Shown in pieces: positions 17,018 to 24,513 of a DNA stretch of 26,425 bases. Numbering within the stretch: the stretch's first letter is position 1; every line of letters starts with the position of its first letter. Both the position numbers and the translations under genes were made by a program. The notes beneath the pieces are model-generated. The model did not search any database. It saw only the letters and a list, made by a program, of their open reading frames with translations, and was not told the DNA's origin. Where the stretch lies: the NCBI GenBank assembly GCA_050297535.1, contig JBNKSV010000032.1, positions 1-26,425 on the forward strand. The letters run 5' to 3'. The stretch is from JAAGZL01 sp050297535. GTDB taxonomy: Bacteria; Pseudomonadota; Gammaproteobacteria; Chromatiales; Chromatiaceae.

Positions 17018-17686
17018 TTAAAAGTATAGCCTCAGAACTGTCTCAGCTACGCAGGCTGGACGTACGCGGTTTTCCACTTCAATGCTTACTTCGTTTACTA
17101 CTTCAATGCTGCGTTTTTTTGGCGTTACGCTAATTAGTTTTTTCCTGGCTCTAACCCTGGAACCGGACTTTACAGGGAAAGGGAACCGAACCTTGTTCAG
17201 GCCATAGTTCACGACCATCTTGGCTTCAGGATATGGGTTATTGTCCGGGTCTACTGTCTCAGTAAGGGTTGGAATCAGCGCCAAAGTCAAGAAGCCATGA
17301 GCGATGGTTGATTTAAAAGGCGAGTCCGTTTTCGCCCGCACCGGGTCTGTGTGTATCCATTGGTTATCGCCGGTTATATCTGCGAATTTGTCAATACAGT
17401 CCTGGTCTACGGTGTGCCAATCACCCAGAAACGTCTCTTGTCCGATCTTTTCTTTTAGCTCTCTATAGGTGGCCGCAATAGAGCCAACAAGTTCCTGTTC
17501 ATCTTCAGAGGAATCGTCCTCAAATGGATTGAAGCGTGATATCCATGGGTTGTTAAGGGTGTTGGCTATCCTGTCGTTAAGCAGGTGCGACAGATTACGG
17601 AATTTCGGCTCTAATTTGGCGATAAATTCCGCGTTATTTTGTTGAATATTTTCAGTTTTTTCCCTGATAAACTCAATAACATTCAT
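17018..17686 (-). CDS. MaoC-like (R)-specific hydratase domain protein
   Basis: A 222-residue protein with a C-terminal MaoC-type hotdog domain. The hydratase-2 motif reads FADITGDNQWIHTDP (Asp107, His112), followed by SPFKSTIAHGFLTLALIP, the standard continuation of (R)-enoyl-CoA hydratases. The N-terminal 80 residues are a helical charged extension (NAEFIAKLEPKFRNLSHLLND, then NPWISRFNPFEDD) outside the hydratase domain. Expected activity is reversible hydration of an enoyl thioester, with unknown substrate. ATG 17686 has a GGA six bases upstream. A TTG at 17704 would add six residues. It is not in an operon with nrdJ: a strong terminator at 17812-17835 lies between them. Confidence 0.85.
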   Translation of the reverse strand: MNVIEFIREKTENIQQNNAEFIAKLEPKFRNLSHLLNDRIANTLNNPWISRFNPFEDDSSEDEQELVGSIAATYRELKEKIGQETFLGDWHTVDQDCIDKFADITGDNQWIHTDPVRAKTDSPFKSTIAHGFLTLALIPTLTETVDPDNNPYPEAKMVVNYGLNKVRFPFPVKSGSRVRARKKLISVTPKKRSIEVVNEVSIEVENRVRPACVAETVLRLYF

Positions 17687-17811
17687 AGCGTATTCCAAAG
17701 TCAAAAGTCACGAAGCCAGCGCCTAACTGCGTTAATACTACCATCTGTACGGTGTAAGACTAAAGTGGCTCATTCGATGGTCATTTTATTATCAGGATAA
17801 GTATAAAAGAT

Positions 17812-17835
17812 AAGGACCACCATATGGTGGTCCTT
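17812..17835 (-). terminator. Intrinsic terminator of the nrdJ operon
   Basis: AAGGACCACC and GGTGGTCCTT form a perfect 10-bp stem around ATAT. Reading the minus strand, the stem is followed by ATCTTTTAT, a T-rich tail, 28 bases beyond the nrdJb stop. The plus-strand side also has TTTCTT, so it could act in both directions. Confidence 0.85.
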
Positions 17836-17863
17836 TCTTGAGGTATGCCGGGGGCGCGTTATA

Positions 17864-18559
17864 TCAACCGCATTTGGATTCCCCGCAATTTAGGCATGTG
17901 AGGCAGCCGTCCATCTGGATCATAGCCTTGGTATTGCATTTCATGCAGAGCTGGGCTCCTTCCGGGAATTCGCTGCAGTGTTCGGTATCCTTCATTTTTA
18001 TGGATTCTTCATATTCCGCCCGTTTTTGCTCGATCAATTTCTTTTGGTGCTCGTCCGGACCATCTTCCTTCAATAGTCCGATCATAACCAGATGGCAGTG
18101 TATGACATCACCGATTTCGGCGACCAGCGACGGCATGTATTTACCGCCTTTCTTGAAATAACCACCGCTGGGGTTAAATACCGAACGCATCTCCTCCACC
18201 AGGAATGTAACGTCACCACCCTTGCGAAATACGGCGGAAATAATCTTGGTGAGTGCGACGATCCACTGAAAGTGGTCCATGTTTTTGGAGTTGATGAATA
18301 TCTCGAAGGGACGGCGCACCTCATGCTCGGTTCCCTGATTCAGGATTATGTCATTGATGGTCACATAGAGTGCATGCTCTGACAGCGGGGTCTTGATCTT
18401 ATAGGTAGAGCCAAACAGCATCTCAGGCCTTTCGACCTTCTCGTGCATGTGTATGATATTGCTTTCTTGCTTTTCTGCTACTGCAATATCAGCGGCTTGT
18501 TCTTCCTTTTCTTTCGCTACTGAATAGTCGACGATCTGTTTTTCGATTTTGATAGCCAT
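17864..18559 (-). CDS. nrdJb: NrdJb, C-terminal subunit of split B12-dependent ribonucleotide reductase
   Basis: This 231-residue protein carries the C-terminal part of a class II reductase as a separate gene. The central region (VRRPFEIFINSKNMDHFQWIV, then FNPSGGYFKKGG) matches the TSCPD-type domain found at the end of long NrdJ proteins. The tail has six cysteines (C205, C208, C219, C222, C225, C230) in CxxC-type pairs. Such cysteines reduce the active-site disulfide after each turnover and may bind zinc. The N-terminal 45 residues are charged and have no counterpart I know. Separate NrdJa and NrdJb chains are known from Pseudomonas, so I do not read this as a frameshift. Its own ATG has GAGG upstream, and 61 bases separate it from nrdJa. 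Confidence 0.9.
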   Translation of the reverse strand: MAIKIEKQIVDYSVAKEKEEQAADIAVAEKQESNIIHMHEKVERPEMLFGSTYKIKTPLSEHALYVTINDIILNQGTEHEVRRPFEIFINSKNMDHFQWIVALTKIISAVFRKGGDVTFLVEEMRSVFNPSGGYFKKGGKYMPSLVAEIGDVIHCHLVMIGLLKEDGPDEHQKKLIEQKRAEYEESIKMKDTEHCSEFPEGAQLCMKCNTKAMIQMDGCLTCLNCGESKCG

Positions 18560-18620
18560 TTTCTCTGCCTCTTCTTTGGTGTCCGTCTATGGATGCCGGT
18601 ACGAATATGTTTACTTTATT

Positions 18621-20774
18621 TTAGAATTTGCCGTAGTAGCCTTCTTTCAATGCATCAAAGAGGTTGGCGGCAGTGTGTATTTCACCGTCGTATTCGATCT
18701 CTTCGTTGCCCTTGACCTCTACGGTGCTGCCGTCGTCTAGGGTGAATTGATAAGTGGTGTTCGCCAGGTCTTCTTCCTTTACCAGTACGCCCTGGAACGC
18801 CTCCGGGTTAAAGCGGAATGTAGTGCATCCCTTTAGGCCTTTTTCATAGGCGTACAGGTATATATCCTTGAAATCTTCATAGGGAAAGTCTGTGGGGACG
18901 TTTGCCGTTTTCGAGATGGATGAATCTATCCACTTTTGGGCGGCGGCCTGGATGTCTACGTGCTGTTTGGGAGCAATATCGTCTGCAGATATAAAATACT
19001 CAGGCAGTTTGTCATTCTCGTTTTCTGCGTAAGGCATGGCGTTGGGATTGATAATTTCCCTATAGGCAAGAAGCTCGAAGCTGTATACATCCACCTTCTC
19101 CTTGGTCTTCTTTCCTGCCCGTATAATGTTGCGCGAATAGTGATGCGCAAAGCTAGGCTCAATACCATTGCTGGCGTTATTGGCCAGTGATAGAGATATG
19201 GTTCCGGTAGGGGCGATAGAGCTGTGGTGGGTAAAGCGGCACCCTTGTTCGGCTATTTTTTCAACCAGTTCCGGGTCTTCCTTAGCCAGTTGTTGCATAT
19301 AACGGCTGTATTTGGCGTGGAGCAGCTTGCCCTTTATCTTATCTCCGACCTTCCAGTTGTCTTTACACATCTCCGGGCGTTTGCTCAGCATGGCGGCAGT
19401 GACGGTAAATTCCTCGTCCATGATAGGGGCGGGGCCTTTCTCTTCGGCCAATTCCAGCCCGGTGCGCCATCCCTCCAGGGCCAGTTCTCTGGTTACGCGC
19501 TCGGTAAACTCCAAGGATTCTGGATTGCCATATTTCATACATAACATGGTTATGGTTGATCCAAGACCTAGATAGCCCATGCCGTGGCGGCGTTTGTGCA
19601 TGATCTCCTGTTGCTGTTGTTCCAGTGGCAGGCCATTCATGTCCACCACGTTGTCCAGCATGCGGGTAAAGATCCTTACTGTTTCGCGGAAGTTGTTCCA
19701 ATCGAAGCTGGCGTCAGGGGTGAATGGATTGCGTACAAACTTGGTAAGATTGATAGATCCTAGTAGGCATGCGCCGTATGGTGGGAGCGGCTGCTCGCCG
19801 CAGGGATTGGTGGCCCTAACATCTTCACAGAACCAGTTGTTGTTCATCTCATTGACCTTGTCGATGAGTATGAAGCCGGGCTCTGCGTAATCATAGGTGG
19901 AGGACATGATTACATCCCACAGACGGCGGGCGCGTATGCTCTTGAAGATTCTGCAGGCGACCTTGCCGCTATCATTTGTCACATACCCGTCTGTATTTGG
20001 CCAATCACGCCACAATACCTGCTGACGGTTATTTAGGTCCAAATCGTCCGTTTCCAGCTCTTTTTTATCAATGGGGAAGGCAAGATCCCACTTTTCATCT
20101 TTCTTGACGGCTTCGACAAACTCTTCCGTTATCAGCAGGGATAGGTTGAATTGACGTAGACGTCCGTCCTCACGCTTGGCGCGGATAAAATCCATTACAT
20201 CCGGGTGGCCGATGTCGAATGTAGCCATCTGGGCGCCGCGTCGTCCTCCTGCGGAGGATACGGTAAAACACATCTTGTCGTAGATATCCATAAACGACAG
20301 AGGTCCGGAGGTGTAGGCGCCAGCGCCGCTAACATAAGCGCCTTTAGGCCGCAGGGTCGAGAATTCATAACCGATGCCGCATCCGGCCTTCAAGGTCAGT
20401 CCAGCCTCATGCACCTTTCCCAGGATCTCGTTCATGGAATCCTGAATGGTGCCGGATACCGTACAGTTGATAGTGGAGGTGGCAGGCTTGTGTTCTTTGG
20501 CTCCGGCGTTAGAGGTGATGCGTCCGGCCGGGATAGCGCCATTGCGCAGGGCCCAAACAAATCTCTCTTCCCACTTTTCCTGTAGCTCCGGGGTTGCCTC
20601 CATCTCAGCCAACGCCTTCGCCACGCGCTCATAAGTAGCATCAATATTAGCATCTACTGGTGATCCATTTTTGGTCTTCAACCGATATTTGGTATCCCAT
20701 ATATCCAGAGATGCGGCCTGCAGCGGTATGTTGGTGGTCTTTGATGGAACAGCTTTGAGATGGGCGCCTTTCAT
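18621..20774 (-). CDS. nrdJa: NrdJa, catalytic subunit of class II ribonucleotide reductase
   Basis: It makes deoxyribonucleotides from ribonucleotides using adenosylcobalamin as radical source, with or without oxygen. The 717-residue protein contains the ten-stranded barrel. Cys104 in STINCTVSG is the first redox cysteine. NPCGEQ carries the thiyl-radical Cys325 and catalytic Glu327. Cys336 in YGACLLGSINL is the disulfide partner. SSAGGRRGAQMATFDIGHPDVMDFI is a further family block (about residues 173-197). It ends near LKEGYYGKF without the terminal cysteines, which are supplied by NrdJb downstream. The start ATG at 20774 has AGGA 11 bases before it. The leader of about 186 bases shows no B12 riboswitch. 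NrdR-box sequences upstream suggest NrdR repression. Confidence 0.94.
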   Translation of the reverse strand: MKGAHLKAVPSKTTNIPLQAASLDIWDTKYRLKTKNGSPVDANIDATYERVAKALAEMEATPELQEKWEERFVWALRNGAIPAGRITSNAGAKEHKPATSTINCTVSGTIQDSMNEILGKVHEAGLTLKAGCGIGYEFSTLRPKGAYVSGAGAYTSGPLSFMDIYDKMCFTVSSAGGRRGAQMATFDIGHPDVMDFIRAKREDGRLRQFNLSLLITEEFVEAVKKDEKWDLAFPIDKKELETDDLDLNNRQQVLWRDWPNTDGYVTNDSGKVACRIFKSIRARRLWDVIMSSTYDYAEPGFILIDKVNEMNNNWFCEDVRATNPCGEQPLPPYGACLLGSINLTKFVRNPFTPDASFDWNNFRETVRIFTRMLDNVVDMNGLPLEQQQQEIMHKRRHGMGYLGLGSTITMLCMKYGNPESLEFTERVTRELALEGWRTGLELAEEKGPAPIMDEEFTVTAAMLSKRPEMCKDNWKVGDKIKGKLLHAKYSRYMQQLAKEDPELVEKIAEQGCRFTHHSSIAPTGTISLSLANNASNGIEPSFAHHYSRNIIRAGKKTKEKVDVYSFELLAYREIINPNAMPYAENENDKLPEYFISADDIAPKQHVDIQAAAQKWIDSSISKTANVPTDFPYEDFKDIYLYAYEKGLKGCTTFRFNPEAFQGVLVKEEDLANTTYQFTLDDGSTVEVKGNEEIEYDGEIHTAANLFDALKEGYYGKF

Positions 20775-20810
20775 TTATGTAATTATCCTATTAATTGTCG
20801 TTATATTGAC

Positions 20811-20908
20811 GGTTTACACCTGGTATTGAAACGTTGGTATAAACATCCTCCTAGTGGGTTTACACATCCCTTTATTTTGGAAATAAGTCTGCGCTTATCC
20901 AGTGTAAA
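20811..20908. repeat. Three TTTACAC motifs in the nrdJ leader
   Basis: GGTTTACAC occurs directly at 20811-20819 and 20857-20865 (46 bases apart), and its inverse GTGTAAA at 20902-20908. They lie in the predicted nrdJ 5' leader. They resemble neither a full DnaA box nor a full NrdR box. Possible regulator half-sites; function unknown. Confidence 0.4.
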
Positions 20909-20939
20909 TCGGGTATGTGACAAAGCCTTTTTTCGTGGA

Positions 20940-20955
20940 ACACTATATATTGTGT
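20940..20955. promoter_or_regulatory. NrdR box 1
   Basis: ACACTATATATTGTGT fits the palindromic NrdR-box pattern ACAC-(A/T)8-GTGT known for ribonucleotide reductase genes. It lies just downstream of the predicted nrdJ transcription start, where a bound repressor would block RNA polymerase. The nrdR gene itself is not in this window. Confidence 0.8.
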
Positions 20956-20967
20956 TTTGCACGTGGA

Positions 20968-20996
20968 AGAGTATGTATTTCTTGGGCCAATGTCAA
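20968..20996 (-). promoter_or_regulatory. Predicted nrdJ promoter
   Basis: On the minus strand TTGACA (20991-20996, perfect -35) is 17 bases from TACTCT (20968-20973, a weak -10 with 3 of 6 matches). A/T-rich sequence precedes the -35. NrdR box 1 begins 12 bases after the -10. Transcription would start near 20961, leaving a leader of about 186 bases. Confidence 0.6.
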
Positions 20997-21036
20997 GGCT
21001 GTAATTTAAAAAGTATTAAAATAAAAACCTATAAAT

Positions 21037-21055
21037 AACAATGAGTAACATTGTT
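21037..21055. repeat. Perfect 7-bp inverted repeat upstream of nrdJ promoter
   Basis: AACAATG and CATTGTT are separated by AGTAA. It lies 41 bases upstream of the nrdJ -35 element, in the divergent region. It may be an operator, or a weak hairpin followed by TTTT on the plus strand. Confidence 0.4.
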
Positions 21056-21094
21056 TTCTAATATTCTACTAGAGATTATTTTTTAAAAGTGTGA

Positions 21095-21110
21095 ACTCTA
21101 TATATAGTGT
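21095..21110. promoter_or_regulatory. NrdR box 2 (one mismatch)
   Basis: ACTCTATATATAGTGT differs from the ideal palindrome at one position in the left arm. It starts 155 bases from NrdR box 1, far more than the roughly three helical turns usual for NrdR box pairs. It may act through DNA looping or serve another transcript. Confidence 0.6.
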
Positions 21111-21253
21111 TTCTACTAACCGCAAAAAATACCCTTAAATAGCAGAATTCGTGTTAACGATAACGTGAAGAGCGTATTTATTGTGTTAAACAACGCAAAA
21201 ATGATACTCATTATTGCAGTATAATGCCTTTGTTATGCTCGGTTTTTCGTATT

Positions 21254-21282
21254 TTGACTTTGTGAAAAGGTGCGAATATCTT
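21254..21282 (+). promoter_or_regulatory. Predicted gacA promoter
   Basis: TTGACT (21254-21259, 5 of 6) and TATCTT (21277-21282, 4 of 6) are 17 bases apart. A transcript would start near 21289, leaving a leader of about 29 bases that contains the ribosome site AGGAAG. Confidence 0.6.
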
Positions 21283-21317
21283 GTGTCGTCTTAGAATGAG
21301 CAGGAAGCTGTAACTTA

Positions 21318-21962
21318 ATGATTAGAATAATGTTAGTTGATGACCACGAACTGGTGCGAACCGGTTTTAAGTTGATCCTTGATGACGCCGAGGATATTGA
21401 CGTGGTTGCAGAGGCGTCATCCGGTGAAGATGCCATTAAGATGATCCCGGAAGTAAGTCCTGACCTGGTCCTGATGGATATAAATATGCCGGGGATAGGT
21501 GGTATTGAGGCAACCAGGACGATTAAACGCAAACATCCTAACGTTCAAGTAATAGTAGTTACCGTACATTCAGAGGCGCCATTCCCATCAAAGTTACATG
21601 AGGCCGGGGCGCTTGGGTATCTGACTAAGGGTTGCCCCTCCAGCGAGTTATTAGATGCAGTGAGGACTGTAGTTAATGGGAAACCGTTCTTATCTGCCGA
21701 TGTGGCGCAAAAGTTGTCGCTGGCCAAGCTCTCAGGAGTTGATTCTGAACTGCCGTTTGAGTCTTTGTCCAAACGCGAGATGCAGGTATTGATGCTTATA
21801 GTGCAGGGGACGAAAAATCAGGATATATCCGACACCCTCTGCGTAAGTCCAAAGACCGTGAGTACCTATCGCCATAGACTGTTCGAAAAACTTGGAATTC
21901 AAACAGACGCAGAATTGACCATGCTGGCTATCCGACACGGGATTGCCGAATACGAGGGCTGA
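21318..21962 (+). CDS. gacA: GacA/UvrY response regulator
   Basis: An orphan response regulator of the GacS/BarA-GacA/UvrY two-component system, which in relatives turns on Rsm/Csr small RNAs and so switches carbon metabolism, motility and biofilm. The 214 residues, the same length as Pseudomonas GacA, comprise a receiver domain (1-120) with the acidic pair Asp8/Asp9, phosphoacceptor Asp54 in LMDINMPG and Lys104, then a LuxR-type helix-turn-helix (about 147-212, QDISDTLCVSPKTVSTYRHRLFEKL). The start MIRIMLVDDHE agrees with GacA. Placement upstream of uvrC is conserved. The next gene overlaps its stop by one base (TGATG). The sensor kinase is not in the window. Confidence 0.94.
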   Translation: MIRIMLVDDHELVRTGFKLILDDAEDIDVVAEASSGEDAIKMIPEVSPDLVLMDINMPGIGGIEATRTIKRKHPNVQVIVVTVHSEAPFPSKLHEAGALGYLTKGCPSSELLDAVRTVVNGKPFLSADVAQKLSLAKLSGVDSELPFESLSKREMQVLMLIVQGTKNQDISDTLCVSPKTVSTYRHRLFEKLGIQTDAELTMLAIRHGIAEYEG

Positions 21963-22591
21963 TGCCGTTGTTTGATATTGATTGTCGTACCTGTCCGCGC
22001 CTGGCCACATTCCTTGATGATGTGAAAGGGCAATACCCCAACTACCACGCACGTCCTGTTCCGCCTTTTGGCGATTCGAATGCTAGATTGCTGATCGTGG
22101 GTTTGGCCCCGGGGATGCATGGGGCCAACGCAACCGGCAGGCCATTTACCGGTGACCACGCCGGAATACTTCTGTATGAGACTATCCATAAACATGGATT
22201 CAGCAGTGCGCCAGTTTCTATCTCGAAAGATGATGGTCTCATCCTGGAGAATTGTCGTATCACTAATGCGGTCAAGTGTCTGCCGCCGCAGAACAAACCG
22301 GTCGGTAGCGAGATAAACAACTGTAACGCATATCTGCGACAGGAGTTGGAGGCGATGCCGGACGCCTCTGTCATTCTAGCTTTGGGTTCTATTGCCCACA
22401 GCTCCGTGATAAAGGCCTTGGCGCTACGCCAAAAGGATTTCCCCTTCGGCCATAACAGCTTGCATCAGATAAGACCAGGTATGCAGCTTCTGGATTCTTA
22501 CCACTGTAGTCGCTACAACACTCAGACTCGCAGGCTTACGCCTGAGATGTTCGACGCGGTGTTTGCCCATGCCAGCCAGCTGCTTGGATAA
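21962..22591 (+). CDS. Family 5 (UDGb-type) uracil-DNA glycosylase
   Basis: It should excise uracil, and possibly other deaminated bases, from DNA to begin base excision repair. The 209-residue protein has motif 1 GLAPGMHGANATGRPFTGD (residues 47-65), which marks family 5 rather than family 4. Four cysteines (C8, C11, C106, C121) are spaced to bind a 4Fe-4S cluster. Motif 2 is SYHCSRYNTQT (179-189). Family 5 enzymes lack the catalytic Asp or Asn found in other UDGs, and here the corresponding position is in APG, as expected. Its ATG overlaps the gacA stop by one base and uvrC starts 30 bases later, so it is inserted in the usual uvrY-uvrC pair. E. coli has no gene here. Confidence 0.88.
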   Translation: MPLFDIDCRTCPRLATFLDDVKGQYPNYHARPVPPFGDSNARLLIVGLAPGMHGANATGRPFTGDHAGILLYETIHKHGFSSAPVSISKDDGLILENCRITNAVKCLPPQNKPVGSEINNCNAYLRQELEAMPDASVILALGSIAHSSVIKALALRQKDFPFGHNSLHQIRPGMQLLDSYHCSRYNTQTRRLTPEMFDAVFAHASQLLG

Positions 22592-22614
22592 ACTTGTGGC
22601 TGTGGCTATATAAT
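22584..22614 (+). promoter_or_regulatory. Candidate internal uvrC promoter
   Basis: A perfect -10 TATAAT (22609-22614) lies 7 bases before the uvrC ATG. The best -35 is TTGGAT (22584-22589), 19 bases away and only 3 of 6 matches. If active it would give a leaderless uvrC mRNA. No Shine-Dalgarno sequence precedes the ATG. Confidence 0.3.
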
Positions 22615-22621
22615 TTCTGGC

Positions 22622-24451
22622 ATGCGGCCTGATTCTGAACACAACCTATTCGACCACAAGGCATTCCTCAAGACCCTCACCCAGAGTCCCGGCGTCTATC
22701 GTATGCTGGATGCCAAAGGCAAGGTGCTATATGTGGGAAAGGCAAAGGATCTTAAGCGCAGGGTCAGCAGTTATTTTACCCGGGCGCAAAATCGTCGTAT
22801 TCAGCTGCTGGTATCCAAGGTAAACCACATTGAGATCACCGTAACCCACACCGAGTCCGAAGCACTTATCCTGGAAAACAACCTGATCAAGAGTCTGAAG
22901 CCGAGATATAACATTCTGCTCAAAGACGACAAGAGTTACCCCTATATATATCTATCCGCTGATCCATTTCCACGTCTGGCCTTTCATCGTGGCGCCAAAA
23001 AGGCCCAAGGGCGCTATTTTGGGCCGTACCCTAATGTCGGGTCACTGCGTGAGACCATGCAACTGCTGCAAAAGCTGTTTCCGGTGCGGCAATGTGAAGA
23101 TAGTTTTTACCAAAATCGTTCGCGTCCCTGCCTGCAGTATCAGATAAAGAGGTGTACTGCACCCTGTGTGGATTTGATCGCTAGAGAAGAGTATGCGCGG
23201 GATGTGCATGATGTTGTCCTGTTTCTGGAGGGCAAGACCAACACGGTGATCGAAGAGCTGGTAGAAAGGATGGAACTGGCGGCAAGTAAACTGGAATACG
23301 AACAGGCCGCCAGATACCGCGATCAGATTGTGCGCCTGCGGAAGATCCAGAAGAAGCAGTATGTAAGCGGCGAGAGGGGTGATCTTGATATCGCCGCCTG
23401 TGCCGTGGATGCCGGAATGGCTGCAATCCAACTCTTCTTCATCCGGGGAGGCAGAAATCTGGGGAATAAGGTCTTTCATCTGCGCTGTAGCGATGGCCAG
23501 GGAGAAAAAGAGATTCTGGAGGCCTTTCTGTGTCAGCACTATTTGGGGAAACAGGTCCCAGCTGAGATCATAGTTAGTTCCAGGCCAGGAGGGATGGAAC
23601 TGATACAGCAGGTGCTATCCGCGGAGAGCGGACACAAGGTAAAGATAAGCACCAATGTGCGCTCAGAAAGGGCCCGCTGGCTGCAGATGGCGGTGCATAA
23701 CGCCAAGCTCTCTCTGGAGGCAAGGCTGGCAAGCCGGACGGGATACGGGTCCAGGCTGGAGGCGTTGCAGGCTGTATTCAAATTGGATGAACTGCCGCAG
23801 ATTATGGAATGTTTCGATATCAGCCATACTTCAGGAGAGAAGACGGTTGCCTCATGTGTGGTGTTTGACCAGCAAGGCGCGGCCAAGCATAGTTATCGCA
23901 AATTCAATATCAAGGACATTCCACCTGGTGATGATTACGCGGCTATGGAACAGGCCCTGATGCGGCGTTATCGGAGGATCCAATCCGGGGAAGGGCGACT
24001 GCCTGATATCCTGTTTATAGATGGCGGTAAGGGCCAGCTTGGAGCCGCCGAGCGGGTACTGAACGAATTGGCGGTAACCGGGGTGACGCTTATCGGTGTC
24101 GCCAAGGGCAGTGCCAGAAAGGCGGGCATGGAACAGCTGTTCTTGTCCGGCCGCGATACCCCGATTATACTGCCGCATGATTCTCCCGCGCTGCACCTGA
24201 TACAGCAGATAAGGGATGAGGCACACCGTTTTGCTATCACCGGACATCGTCAAAGAAGGGAGCAGACTGGTAAAATCTCGATACTTGAGGAAGTGGAAGG
24301 AGTTGGACCCAAACGGCGGCAACGCCTGCTGAAGCAGTTTGGAGGTATTCAAGAGTTAAGGAATGCCGGGGTGGATGATCTGCGTCGAGTAGAAGGCATA
24401 AGCCGCACGCTCGCGGAAAAGATCTATGACCATTTTCATAGTGACGGTTGA
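22622..24451 (+). CDS. uvrC: UvrC, excinuclease ABC subunit C
   Basis: UvrC makes both incisions around a lesion in nucleotide excision repair, once UvrB is loaded. The 609 residues (E. coli 610) start with a GIY-YIG nuclease (about 17-95; PGVYRMLD, VLYVGKAKDLKRRV and Glu in SEALILENNLIK), which makes the 3' cut. The UVR domain that contacts UvrB lies about 205-240 (ASKLEYEQAARYRDQI). The RNase H-like nuclease for the 5' cut follows, with CFDISHTSGEKTVASCVVFD and LFIDGGKGQLGAA. Two helix-hairpin-helix motifs close the protein (GVGPKRRQRLLKQFGG and VEGISRTLAEKIYDHFH). All key segments are present. Confidence 0.97.
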   Translation: MRPDSEHNLFDHKAFLKTLTQSPGVYRMLDAKGKVLYVGKAKDLKRRVSSYFTRAQNRRIQLLVSKVNHIEITVTHTESEALILENNLIKSLKPRYNILLKDDKSYPYIYLSADPFPRLAFHRGAKKAQGRYFGPYPNVGSLRETMQLLQKLFPVRQCEDSFYQNRSRPCLQYQIKRCTAPCVDLIAREEYARDVHDVVLFLEGKTNTVIEELVERMELAASKLEYEQAARYRDQIVRLRKIQKKQYVSGERGDLDIAACAVDAGMAAIQLFFIRGGRNLGNKVFHLRCSDGQGEKEILEAFLCQHYLGKQVPAEIIVSSRPGGMELIQQVLSAESGHKVKISTNVRSERARWLQMAVHNAKLSLEARLASRTGYGSRLEALQAVFKLDELPQIMECFDISHTSGEKTVASCVVFDQQGAAKHSYRKFNIKDIPPGDDYAAMEQALMRRYRRIQSGEGRLPDILFIDGGKGQLGAAERVLNELAVTGVTLIGVAKGSARKAGMEQLFLSGRDTPIILPHDSPALHLIQQIRDEAHRFAITGHRQRREQTGKISILEEVEGVGPKRRQRLLKQFGGIQELRNAGVDDLRRVEGISRTLAEKIYDHFHSDG

Positions 24452-24463
24452 ATATTCACACCC

Positions 24464-24493
24464 GCATAATAGTAACTAGACTATGCTTTTTTT
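24464..24493 (+). terminator. Possible weak terminator after uvrC
   Basis: A hairpin (GC with a 3-base bulge plus ATAGT, pairing with ACTAT plus GC) is followed by seven T residues (24487-24493), 13 bases after the uvrC stop. The stem is short and A/T-rich, so read-through into pgsA 21 bases further on is likely. Confidence 0.4.
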
Positions 24494-24513
24494 ATGGAAT
24501 GATGTTGTAACAG

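Larger units (their letters stand above)
20775..21317. other. 543-base AT-rich divergent regulatory region, nrdJ/gacA
   Basis: No gene is seen here. From left to right it holds the nrdJ leader with three TTTACAC motifs (20811-20908), an NrdR box (20940-20955), the nrdJ promoter (20968-20996), an A/T-rich possible UP element (about 21000-21035), an inverted repeat (21037-21055), a second NrdR-box-like site (21095-21110), the imperfect palindrome TTGTGTT-AAAC-AACGCAA (21181-21198) and the gacA promoter (21254-21282). Confidence 0.75.

Noticed and set aside
17725..17745. An attC-like core, GCCTAAC followed closely by GTTAATA
   Set aside because: The two boxes are only three bases apart, with no long hairpin or paired inner boxes; chance similarity.
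18560..18620. A frameshift or stop mutation splitting nrdJ
   Set aside because: The downstream part has its own ATG, ribosome site and charged N-terminal extension, and the two-chain form is known in Pseudomonas. The 61-base gap is too long for a simple error.
20775..20960. A cobalamin riboswitch in front of the B12-dependent reductase
   Set aside because: I looked for the B12 box and its flanking stems on the minus strand and saw none.
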